Below, piece after piece: positions 56,538 to 64,000 of a DNA stretch of 64,000 nucleotides. The stretch is from Lichenibacterium dinghuense (GTDB lineage: Bacteria; Pseudomonadota; Alphaproteobacteria; Rhizobiales; Beijerinckiaceae). A program made the position numbers and the translations under genes. Positions within the stretch are counted from its first letter, which is position 1. Every line of letters begins with the position of its first letter. The notes beneath the pieces were generated by a model. The model was not told where the DNA came from and ran no database searches. It saw only the letters and a program-made list of their open reading frames with translations. The stretch lies in contig NZ_JAJLMN010000001.1 of NCBI RefSeq assembly GCF_021730615.1, positions 5,175,501-5,239,500 of the forward strand. Reading direction: 5' to 3'.

Positions 56538-58163
56538 TCAGGCAGCGGGCCTGAGCCCCTGGCCGACGAGGCGCGCGGCGGATTCGAACGGCATGGGCTT
56601 GCCGAACAGGTAGCCCTGGCCCTGCTCGCAACCGTTGGCGGAGAGCGCTTCGAGGACGGCCTCGTCCTCGATGCCCTCGGCCGTGACGGCGAGGCCGAAG
56701 CTGCGGGCGAGGTGCAGGATCGCCTCGACGAGCTTCCGGCTCTCGTCGCTCTCCAGCACGGTCCCCACGAAGGAGCGGTCAATCTTGAGCTTGTCGAACC
56801 TGAGCCTGCGCAGGGTCGACAACCCCGAGAAGCCGGTGCCGAAGTCGTCGAGGGCGATCGTCATGCCGCTCGCGCGGAAGGTCGCGATCACGGCCGCGGC
56901 GAGGTCGATGTCCCTGATCAACGCGTCCTCCGTCAGCTCGATCTCGACGCGGCTCGCCGATACGCCGGCCGCGCGGACGATGTCGATCAGGCGCTCGGCG
57001 AGGAGCGGCTCGGAGAACTGGGTCGGCGACACGTTGATGGCGAGGCGCAGCGATGCGGGCAGCCGGCCGATGTCGCCGCACGCCTGCCGGAGGAGGCTCT
57101 CGGTCAGGGCGGTGATCTGGCCCGACGCCTCCGCGAGGCCGATGAACTCGCTCGGCGGCAGCAGCCCGAGCCGCGGGTGCATCCAGCGCGCCAGGACCTC
57201 GAAGCCGCAGATCCCACCGTCCGCGAGGCGGACGATCGGCTGGTAGAAGGGGCGCACCTCGCCGCCGTCGATGCCGCTGCGGAGTTCCGCCTCGCGCCGC
57301 CGCCTCTCCCCGCGCTCGGCCTCGAGCCTCGGGTCGAAAAAGCGCAGCGCGTCCCCGCCTTCCCGCCTGGCCGACGACATGGCGGCGTCGGCCGCCTGCA
57401 GCAGCGCCTCCGCGTCGCCGCCGTCGAGCGGGAAGATCGCAGCGCCGATGCTGGCCCGCGGGCCGGCCGTCGCGCCCGACGTCGCCGGCGACCGCAGGCC
57501 CGCCGTCAGGCGCTCGACGGCCTCGTGGGGCGGCGTTGCCGGGGCCGCGTTGCGGATCAAGGCGGCGAACTCGTCGCCGCCGAGGCGCGCCGCCAGCCCC
57601 CCCTCGCCGACGGCCTCCGCCAATCGGCGGCCGACGGACTGGAGGGCGGCGTCGCCCGACGCGTGGCCCTGGAGGTCGTTGATGGTCCGCAGATCGTCGA
57701 CGTCGAGCAGCACCATCACGAAGCCGTCGCCCGGCATGGCGACCGCGGCCCGGAGCTCGTCCATGAAGGCGCGCCGGTTCAGGAGGCCGGTGAGGACGTC
57801 GGTGCGGGCGAGGCCGAGCGCGCGCGTCTCCGCTTCCTCGCGCGAGGCCATCTCCATCCGGAGCTTCCGGCCGCGGTGGAAGGCGAGGACCAGCCAGCAG
57901 AACGACAGGGCGAGGTAGGTCATCAGGCCTTCGTGGACCGAGGGGCTATACGGCTCTCGGTCGAGGTCGCAGACCTGATCGAAGAAGCGGTCTCCATTCC
58001 AGCCGTAGAGCATGAGAAGCAGGACGGACCCCGTCGTCGCGACGAACGTCACCAACGCCTTGGTTTCGGCACGTCGATAGATTTCGCGAAATCTAACATA
58101 CGATATCGTTCGCCTCGGCTCTCGCATGCTGCACCTGTGCAGAAATAACAAATGATGTTTCAT
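56538..58163 (-). CDS. Membrane GGDEF-EAL protein (cyclic-di-GMP turnover)
   Basis: A 541-residue protein. Two membrane segments ([20 protein letters not shown] and [20 protein letters not shown]) flank a small periplasmic loop. GGDEF domain about 115-275: [20 protein letters not shown], intact active site [17 protein letters not shown] domain about 290-540: the EAL motif reads EVL in [18 protein letters not shown]; catalytic [49 protein letters not shown] are present. EVL variants can be active. The start may be 58127. Confidence 0.9.
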   Translation of the reverse strand: MKHHLLFLHRCSMREPRRTISYVRFREIYRRAETKALVTFVATTGSVLLLMLYGWNGDRFFDQVCDLDREPYSPSVHEGLMTYLALSFCWLVLAFHRGRKLRMEMASREEAETRALGLARTDVLTGLLNRRAFMDELRAAVAMPGDGFVMVLLDVDDLRTINDLQGHASGDAALQSVGRRLAEAVGEGGLAARLGGDEFAALIRNAAPATPPHEAVERLTAGLRSPATSGATAGPRASIGAAIFPLDGGDAEALLQAADAAMSSARREGGDALRFFDPRLEAERGERRRREAELRSGIDGGEVRPFYQPIVRLADGGICGFEVLARWMHPRLGLLPPSEFIGLAEASGQITALTESLLRQACGDIGRLPASLRLAINVSPTQFSEPLLAERLIDIVRAAGVSASRVEIELTEDALIRDIDLAAAVIATFRASGMTIALDDFGTGFSGLSTLRRLRFDKLKIDRSFVGTVLESDESRKLVEAILHLARSFGLAVTAEGIEDEAVLEALSANGCEQGQGYLFGKPMPFESAARLVGQGLRPAA

Positions 58164-58409
58164 CTCTCGATATCAATACCGGAGGTGCGCGGTAAAGAAA
58201 GATTGTCATCCCTCGATTGTGGTCGAGCGATCTCGACTGTCCTCGCGTCCATCGCCCCGCCGTCAGCCATGCCGGGACGGGTGCCGCTCTCCCTCGCCCG
58301 CTCGGCCCAGCGAGGGAGATTCCCAGGTTCCGGCCGACCGGGAAGCGCGCTAGAAGCCGGCACCTCGCGGCAGACTCGCCGCGCCGCTCACATCGGAGTT
58401 CCCGCCCTC

Positions 58410-59132
58410 ATGCGTCCCTCGAACCGCGCGTCCTCCGCGCTGCGCCCCGTGACGATCGAGCGCGGCGTGGCCCGCTACGCGGAAGGCTCCTGCCTCGTGA
58501 AGTTCGGCGACACGCACGTGCTCTGCGCAGCCTCGCTGGAGGACAAGCCGCCGCCGTGGCTGCGCGGGCAGGGGCGCGGCTGGGTCACGGCCGAATATGC
58601 CATGCTGCCCCGCGCCACCGCGTCCCGCACCAAGCGCGAATCGACCTCCGGCCGCCCGTCCGGCCGCACGCAGGAGATCCAGCGCCTGATCGGCCGCAGC
58701 CTGCGCGCCGTGGTGGACCTGCAGAACATGGGCGAGCGCCAGGTGGTGGTCGACTGCGACGTCATCCAGGCCGACGGCGGCACCCGGACGGCCGCCATCA
58801 CGGGCGCCTGGGTGGCGCTGCACGACTGCTTCGCCTGGATGCACCGCCGCTCCATGGTCAAGCACATGCCGCTGCGCGACCACGTGGCCGCAGTGTCCTG
58901 CGGCGTGGTCAAGGGCGAGGTGGTGCTCGACCTCGACTACGCCGAGGACTCGACCGCCGAGACCGACGCCAACTTCGTGATCACCGGCGCGGGCGGCCTC
59001 GTCGAGGTCCAGGCCACGGCCGAGAACGCGCCCTTCACCGAGGAGCAGCTCGGCGCCATGCTGGGCCTCGCGCGCGCCGGCATCGCCGACCTCGTGGCGC
59101 TGCAGAAGGCCGCCGTGGCCAAGGCGGGCTGA
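58410..59132 (+). CDS. rph: Ribonuclease PH
   Basis: A 240-residue phosphorolytic exonuclease that trims tRNA 3' ends. [120 protein letters not shown] are all diagnostic. Full length; ATG at 58410 fits the family start. First of a rph-to-purH gene run. Confidence 0.97.
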   Translation: MRPSNRASSALRPVTIERGVARYAEGSCLVKFGDTHVLCAASLEDKPPPWLRGQGRGWVTAEYAMLPRATASRTKRESTSGRPSGRTQEIQRLIGRSLRAVVDLQNMGERQVVVDCDVIQADGGTRTAAITGAWVALHDCFAWMHRRSMVKHMPLRDHVAAVSCGVVKGEVVLDLDYAEDSTAETDANFVITGAGGLVEVQATAENAPFTEEQLGAMLGLARAGIADLVALQKAAVAKAG

Positions 59133-59163
59133 GGCCGATGACCGTTTCGACCAGGAGGATGCC

Positions 59164-59598
59164 GTGCTGAAGGGACTCGACCCGCTGCTGACGCCGGAGC
59201 TGCTGTCGGCGCTGCGCGCCATGGGCCACGGCGACGAGATCGCCATCGTCGACGGCAACTATCCCGCGACCTCGGCCGGGCCGCCCGTCATCCGGCTCGA
59301 CGGCGTGCCGGCCGACGCGGCGCTCAACGCCGTCCTGTCCGTGATGCCGCTCGACGACTTCGTGCCCGAGGCCGCGTGGTGCATGGCCGTGGTGGGCGAC
59401 CCCGAGGCCGAGCAGCCCATCTTCGACAGCTTCCGCGCCGCGCTGGCGCGGCACGAGAGCGCCGAGTTCACCCTGAACAAGGTCGAGCGCTTCGCCTTTT
59501 ACGCCCGCGTCGCGTCGTGCTTCGCGGTGGTGGCCACGGGCGAGCGGCGCCTCTACGGCAACGTGATCCTGAAGAAGGGGGTGGTAAGGACGAATTAA
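59164..59598 (+). CDS. RbsD/FucU family protein (sugar mutarotase-like)
   Basis: A 144-residue protein: MLKGLDPLLTPELLSALRAM, GHGDEIAIVDGNYPATSAGP, catalytic His in GHGD, and RVASCFAVVATGERRLYGNV at the end with the conserved Tyr. FucU-type proteins interconvert sugar anomers. GTG start at 59164 has GGAGG 5 nt upstream. It lies between rph and the heparinase-like gene. Confidence 0.9.
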   Translation: MLKGLDPLLTPELLSALRAMGHGDEIAIVDGNYPATSAGPPVIRLDGVPADAALNAVLSVMPLDDFVPEAAWCMAVVGDPEAEQPIFDSFRAALARHESAEFTLNKVERFAFYARVASCFAVVATGERRLYGNVILKKGVVRTN

Positions 59599-59664
59599 CC
59601 CTGTCCGACGATCCTGCACGAGGGCCGCCCCGCGTCGGGCGTCGATCGCGCGGGGTGGGGCGGG

Positions 59665-61362
59665 GTGAAGGACGAGACCGTCGCCGACCAAGCCCGTCTG
59701 GCGGTCCTCGTCCTCCAGCGGGGGCTGCGCGGGCTCGACCGCGCGATGCGGCGGCCCGTGCGCGTGCTGGCGGCGCGGCGCTGCCGCGTGCCCGAAAGGC
59801 TGGTCATCGCGCCCCAGGACATCCGAACTGCCGACCCGACGGTCGCCGAGGACATCTATTCCGGCTACTTCGTCTTCGACGGCAAGGCGGTGAACACGCG
59901 CGGCGCCTCGCCCTTCGAGGTCGAGCCGCCGTCCGAAGCCTGGGCGGCCGCGCTCGCCGGCTTCGGCTGGCTTCGCCACCTCCGCGCCGCCGACACGGCG
60001 CTCGCCCGCGTCAACGCCCGCGCGCTCGTCGGCGACTGGATCGTCGGGCGCGGCGGCGGAGCCGCGCCGAACTGGCCGCCCGAGGTGGTGGCGCGACGGC
60101 TGCTGTCCTGGCTCAGCCAGGCACCGCTGATCCTCGAAGGCGCCGACGGCGTCTTCTACCGGCTCTTCACCCGCAGCCTCGCCCGACAGGCCGACGCGCT
60201 GCTCGCCGCGATCGACCGCGGCCTCGCCGGCCTGCCGCGCCTCACCGCGGCGGTGGCCCTGTGCCAGCTGTCGCTCTGCGCCGAGGGCCTCGGCCGGCTG
60301 CAGCGGCGGGCGTCCCGCCTCCTCGTCGGGGAGCTCGGCCGGCAGATCCTGCCGGACGGGGGCCACGCGAGCCGGAACCCGCAGGCGCTGCTCGACCTGC
60401 TGCTCGACCTCCTGCCGCTGCGGCAGTCCTACGCGGCGCGCGGCCTGCCCCCGCCCACGCCGCTGCTCGACGCCATCGACCGCATGATAGCGATGGTGCG
60501 CCGCCTGCGCCACGGCGACGGCGCCCTAGCCCTATTCAACGGCATGGGGACGACGCGGCCCGACGTCGTCGCCACCGTGCTGGCCTACGAGGAGGCGCGC
60601 GGGGCGCGGCCGGCCGAGATCGGCCCGTCGGGCTACCTCCGCCTCGCGGCAGGGAGCGCGACCGTGATCATCGACGCGGGCCCGCCGCCGGCCCCGGCCT
60701 ACGCGGCCGCGGCCCATGCCGGGACGCTGGCCCTGGAGTTCTCACACGGCGCGCAGCGGATCGTCGTCAACTGCGGAGCGCCGACCGTCGCCCAGCCGGC
60801 GGCGCGCGAGGCGTCGCGCGCCACGGCGGCCCATTCGACGCTGGTGCTCGACGGCCGCTCGTCGTCCCTCTTCGCGCGGCTCGGCCCATTGCGCGGGCTG
60901 CTCTATGCCGGCCCGCGCAGGGTCTCGGTCGAGCGTGACGCGGGACCGGACGGCCCGGTCACCCTGTCGCACGACGGCTACGCCCGCCCCGCCGGCCACC
61001 TTCACCTGCGCCGATTGTCGCTGTCGCCCGACGGGCTTCGCCTGTCCGGCGAGGATCGGCTGGAGCCGGCGCCGGGCGCCCGCCCGCGGCGCCTCGGCTT
61101 CGCGCTCCGCTTCCACCTGCACCCCGCTCTGCGTTCCGTGCCGGCGCGCCGCGGCTCGGCCGTGCTGATCGCCTGCCCGGACGGCGGGCGCTGGCTCTTC
61201 GAGGCCGGCGGCCTGCCCCTCGCCATCGAGGAGAGCATCTCCTTCGCTCAGGCCGAGGGGCCCCGGCGGACCGAGCAGGTCGTGCTGCACGGCCACGTCC
61301 CCGACCTGTCCGCGGTCGCCTGGTCGCTGTCGCGCGTCGACGGCGACCTCACGGACTCGTGA
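59665..61362 (+). CDS. Heparinase II/III family protein
   Basis: A 565-residue protein. The N-terminal helical toroid includes GFGWLRHLRAADTALARVNA, WPPEVVARRLLSWLSQAPLI and GGHASRNPQALLDLLLDLLP; the C-terminal beta domain includes ALEFSHGAQRIVVNCGAP and HLHLRRLSLSPDGLRLSGED. The family includes polysaccharide lyases, but this rhizobial form, usually found upstream of purH, has no known substrate. No signal peptide is visible. GTG start at 59665. Confidence 0.85.
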   Translation: MKDETVADQARLAVLVLQRGLRGLDRAMRRPVRVLAARRCRVPERLVIAPQDIRTADPTVAEDIYSGYFVFDGKAVNTRGASPFEVEPPSEAWAAALAGFGWLRHLRAADTALARVNARALVGDWIVGRGGGAAPNWPPEVVARRLLSWLSQAPLILEGADGVFYRLFTRSLARQADALLAAIDRGLAGLPRLTAAVALCQLSLCAEGLGRLQRRASRLLVGELGRQILPDGGHASRNPQALLDLLLDLLPLRQSYAARGLPPPTPLLDAIDRMIAMVRRLRHGDGALALFNGMGTTRPDVVATVLAYEEARGARPAEIGPSGYLRLAAGSATVIIDAGPPPAPAYAAAAHAGTLALEFSHGAQRIVVNCGAPTVAQPAAREASRATAAHSTLVLDGRSSSLFARLGPLRGLLYAGPRRVSVERDAGPDGPVTLSHDGYARPAGHLHLRRLSLSPDGLRLSGEDRLEPAPGARPRRLGFALRFHLHPALRSVPARRGSAVLIACPDGGRWLFEAGGLPLAIEESISFAQAEGPRRTEQVVLHGHVPDLSAVAWSLSRVDGDLTDS

Positions 61363-61442
61363 CGCGACAGCGCCGCCGCGCGGGTGTTCCCTGTGGTCGG
61401 CGTCGGTGCCCGTCCATGAGGCCCGCGCTGGAGGGGACGGCC

Positions 61443-61583
61443 ATGATGATGGTCGCTGCGACACCGTTCGCCGGTCTTCTGGAGCTCTTCGTCGTCGTGC
61501 CGCTCGGCATCATCGCCGCCATCTGCGGGGTCGAATGTGCGGGGGCCTACCGACGGCGTCCCCGGCGGCCCTGGGGCCGCTGA
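61443..61583 (+). CDS. Small single-span membrane protein (46 aa)
   Basis: MMMVAATPFAGLLELFVVVP, LGIIAAICGVECAGAY, then a basic tail RRRPRRPWGR. One hydrophobic segment with the basic end probably inside. GGAGGGG at 61431-61437 is well placed for the ATG at 61443. Not recognised; it fills the gap between the heparinase-like gene and purH. Confidence 0.45.
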   Translation: MMMVAATPFAGLLELFVVVPLGIIAAICGVECAGAYRRRPRRPWGR

Positions 61584-61665
61584 GGGGCCCTCCGCCAGGG
61601 TTCGCACCGCTGCCGCACCGTGCTAAGCGCCCCTGATCTCGACGGACTCTGGGGAACTCCACGGC

Positions 61666-63258
61666 ATGGCAACGGATCTGCGCCGCATCGAACGCGCGCT
61701 GCTCTCGGTTTCGGACAAGACGGGCCTCGTCGACTTCGCGCGCTTCCTGCACGGGCGCGGCGTGGCCCTCGTGTCCACGGGCGGCACGCGCGACGCGCTG
61801 GCGGCGGCCGGCCTGCCCGTCACTGAGGTCGCCGACCTGACCGGCTTCCCCGAGATGATGGACGGGCGGCTGAAGACGCTGCATCCGCTGGTGCACGGCG
61901 GGCTCCTCGCCATCCGCGAGAACCCGAGCCACGAGGCCGCGATGCTGGCCCACAACATCCGGCCGATCGACCTCCTCGTGGTCAACCTCTACCCGTTCGA
62001 GGCCACGGTGGCGCGGGGCGGCAGCGTCGCCGACTGCGTCGAGAACATCGACATCGGCGGGCCCGCCATGATCCGTGGCGCGGCCAAGAACCACGACGAC
62101 GTGGCCGTGGTGGTCGACGTCGCCGACTACGCGCGGGTCCGCGACGAGATGGAGGCCAACGACGGCGCGATCACGCTGAAGACCCGCCGCGGCCTCGCCC
62201 AGAAGGCCTACGCCCGCACGGCCGCCTACGACGCCGGCATCGCCAGCCACCTGGCCGCGACCGCGCTGGAGGAGGCGCCCGCCTTCCGGGCGCTCGGCGG
62301 CACGCTCGGCGAGGCCCTGCGCTACGGCGAGAACCCGCACCAGAAGGCGGCCTTCTACCGCACCCTCGACGCGCGCCCCGGCGTCGGCTCGGCCGAGCTG
62401 ATCCAGGGCAAGGCGCTGTCTTACAACAACATCGGCGACGCCGACGCGGCCTTCGAGATGGTGGCGGAATTCGACCCCGCCGGGCCGGCCGCCGTCGCGA
62501 TCATCAAGCACGCCAATCCCTGCGGCGTCGGCACGGGCGCCACCCCGGCCGAGGCCTATGCCCGCGCGCTGCGCTGCGATCCCGTGTCGGCCTTCGGCGG
62601 CGTCGTGGCCGTGAACCGCGCCGTCGACGCCGCGCTGGCGGCCGAGCTCGCCAAGATCTTCACGGAGGCCATCATCGCGCCCGACGCCGACGAGGAGGCG
62701 CGCGCGATCCTGGGTGCCAAGAAGAACCTGCGCCTGCTGCTCACCGGCGGCCTGCCGGACCGCCGTGCCGCGGGCCAGGTGTGGCGCACGGTGGCGGGCG
62801 GCTTCCTGGTGCAGGACCGGGACGGCGCCACCGTGGACGACCTCGACCTCAAGGTCGTGACGAAGCGCGCCCCGACGTCCGAGGAGATGGAGGACCTCGC
62901 CTTCGGGTTCCGGGTGGTGAAGCACGTCAAGTCCAACGCCATCGTCTTCGCCCGCGGCGGCGCCACGGTGGGCATCGGCGCCGGGCAGATGAGCCGGGTC
63001 GACTCGGTCCGCACCGCGGCGTGGAAGGCCGAGGAGGCCGCCAAGGCGGCCGGCGCGGCGGAAAGCCTCGCCCGCGGCGCCGTCATGGCGTCCGACGCCT
63101 TCTTCCCCTTCGCGGACGGGCTCGAGGCCGCGGTGGCGGCGGGCATCACGGCCGTGATCCAGCCCGGCGGTTCCCTGCGCGACGCCGAGGTGGTGGCGGC
63201 GGCCGACAAGGCCGGCATCGCCATGGTGCTGACCGGCGTGCGCCACTTCAAGCACTGA
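61666..63258 (+). CDS. purH: Bifunctional AICAR formyltransferase/IMP cyclohydrolase
   Basis: A 530-residue enzyme for the last two steps of IMP synthesis. Cyclohydrolase half (1-200): [60 protein letters not shown]. Transformylase half: [40 protein letters not shown] (catalytic KH), [20 protein letters not shown] and [20 protein letters not shown]. Full length. Confidence 0.98.
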   Translation: MATDLRRIERALLSVSDKTGLVDFARFLHGRGVALVSTGGTRDALAAAGLPVTEVADLTGFPEMMDGRLKTLHPLVHGGLLAIRENPSHEAAMLAHNIRPIDLLVVNLYPFEATVARGGSVADCVENIDIGGPAMIRGAAKNHDDVAVVVDVADYARVRDEMEANDGAITLKTRRGLAQKAYARTAAYDAGIASHLAATALEEAPAFRALGGTLGEALRYGENPHQKAAFYRTLDARPGVGSAELIQGKALSYNNIGDADAAFEMVAEFDPAGPAAVAIIKHANPCGVGTGATPAEAYARALRCDPVSAFGGVVAVNRAVDAALAAELAKIFTEAIIAPDADEEARAILGAKKNLRLLLTGGLPDRRAAGQVWRTVAGGFLVQDRDGATVDDLDLKVVTKRAPTSEEMEDLAFGFRVVKHVKSNAIVFARGGATVGIGAGQMSRVDSVRTAAWKAEEAAKAAGAAESLARGAVMASDAFFPFADGLEAAVAAGITAVIQPGGSLRDAEVVAAADKAGIAMVLTGVRHFKH

Positions 63259-63341
63259 GGCGACTCCGCCGCGAGGACGGTTGCGCGTGACGGCGTCTGC
63301 CACGAAGGTGGCGGCCCGTTCACGACCGGAGCCAATCCTCG

Positions 63342-64000
63342 ATGCCGCTCAAACCCGCCGCCGAACGTGCTGACGCATCTCCGACGGGTCACGCCGCACG
63401 ACCGGCGGCGCGCCTGCGCGCCGGCCGGCAGCCCGATCTGCCGATCGGCGGCCTCGCAGGTCCGTTCCGCCGCGGGCTCGTCCGCCTCGGGCTTGCCGCC
63501 GCGTCGGTGGCGCTCGGCTGGGCCGCGCCCGCCCTCGCGCAGGAGCCCGCCGCCGAGCCGCCCAAGGCCTACGTGGTCATGGACAACGACTTCGCCGGGC
63601 CTGGCGGCACCGACATGCAGGCGCTGCTGCCGCTGATCTCCGATCCCACGGTGAGCGTGCTCGGCCTCACCGTGGTCACGGGCGACGGCTGGGAGAACGA
63701 GGAGGCGGCGCGGCTGCTGCGCTTCCTGGAGATCGCCGGCCGGCCCGACATCCCGGTCGTCAACGGCGCCACCTACCCGCTGATGCGCACCGCGTTCGAG
63801 ATGAAGCTCTGGGAGCAGCGTTTCGGCAAGATTCCCTGGAAGGGCGCCTGGGGCGGGCTCGGGCCCATCGACAAGGCGCCGCAGCAGCAGCCGGCGCTCC
63901 CCCACCTCGACGAGGGCCTGCCCACCACGCCGCCGGCGAGCGGGCTCGCGGCCAACTTCCTCATCAAGCAGGTCCACGCCCACCCGCATCAGGTGACGGT
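63342..64000 (+). CDS. Exported nucleoside hydrolase-family protein (cut by window end)
   Basis: The first 219 codons are present. A signal-like segment LVRLGLAAASVALGWAAPAL is followed by AQEPAA. The Ca-binding motif of inosine-uridine nucleoside hydrolases appears as YVVMDNDFAGPGGTDMQALL, with the DxDxxxxxxD spacing enlarged by two residues relative to the classical DTDxGxDD. SVLGLTVVTGDGWENEEAAR, LLRFLEIAGRPDIPVVNGAT follow the family. Secretion suggests scavenging of external nucleosides. Confidence 0.8.
   Translation, partial: MPLKPAAERADASPTGHAARPAARLRAGRQPDLPIGGLAGPFRRGLVRLGLAAASVALGWAAPALAQEPAAEPPKAYVVMDNDFAGPGGTDMQALLPLISDPTVSVLGLTVVTGDGWENEEAARLLRFLEIAGRPDIPVVNGATYPLMRTAFEMKLWEQRFGKIPWKGAWGGLGPIDKAPQQQPALPHLDEGLPTTPPASGLAANFLIKQVHAHPHQVT

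Overview
The window is high-GC DNA from an alphaproteobacterium, most likely a Hyphomicrobiales (Rhizobiales) member. This rests on the strong GC bias of codon third positions, the FCD-type GntR regulators, a spermidine/putrescine-type ABC operon, a chromosomal rph/purH neighbourhood, and RuvB, LepA, AroE and MetZ sequences of alphaproteobacterial type. Genus cannot be fixed from sequence reading alone.

Layout. (1) 1-11,122 is conserved backbone: partial ruvB, a Uma2-family nuclease, aroE, an overlapping pair of unknown genes, a four-gene polyamine/opine-type ABC transporter operon with a divergent GntR regulator and a palindromic operator candidate, a small exported protein, lepA, and a tRNA-Arg(CCG). 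(2) 11,074-29,345 is an 18.3-kb genomic island in the 3' end of that tRNA, bounded by a 49-bp direct repeat. Its tyrosine recombinase sits at the right end, and both ends carry an identical 20-bp tandem repeat that looks like a recombinase arm-type site. Inside are an AlpA/excisionase-like protein, a RepA-type AAA ATPase, a zinc-ribbon HNH protein, a large secreted beta-propeller protein with a convergent LuxR regulator, several decayed genes, an IS5-family element and an IS21 element. A compound motif (inverted 12-bp repeats, about 50 nt, then a roughly 50-nt conserved block) occurs twice, at 14.1 and 24.4 kb. (3) 29,346-38,444 is an insertion-sequence graveyard. A second integrase gene, probably from an older island at the same tRNA, has been cut by IS3, ISAs1 and IS5 elements. 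It is followed by a mirror-image structure: two near-identical IS110/IS1111 elements facing each other across an IS5 element. (4) 38,445-40,190 is a backbone scar of truncated genes: cupin, tautomerase, poxB tail, histidine-kinase tail, and a receiver-only response regulator. (5) 40,186-64,000 is intact backbone: metZ, apaG, pepF, an NtrC-type regulator, an L,D-transpeptidase, a malonate decarboxylase operon (mdcA-C-D-E) divergent from an MFS transporter and GntR regulator, a Tat-exported bicupin oxalate decarboxylase, another MFS transporter, a GGDEF-EAL protein, rph, a RbsD/FucU protein, a heparinase II/III-family protein, purH, and the start of a secreted nucleoside hydrolase.

How the genes work together. 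The malonate decarboxylase, the two MFS carriers, the GntR protein and the oxalate decarboxylase form a small-dicarboxylate (C2/C3) block. The island genes read as an integrative element or phage-satellite-like island (integrase, AlpA-like protein, RepA-type ATPase) that carries a secreted protein and is now decaying. Single-base frameshifts, mostly apparent homopolymer contractions, are common in the island and IS region and absent from the surrounding backbone.
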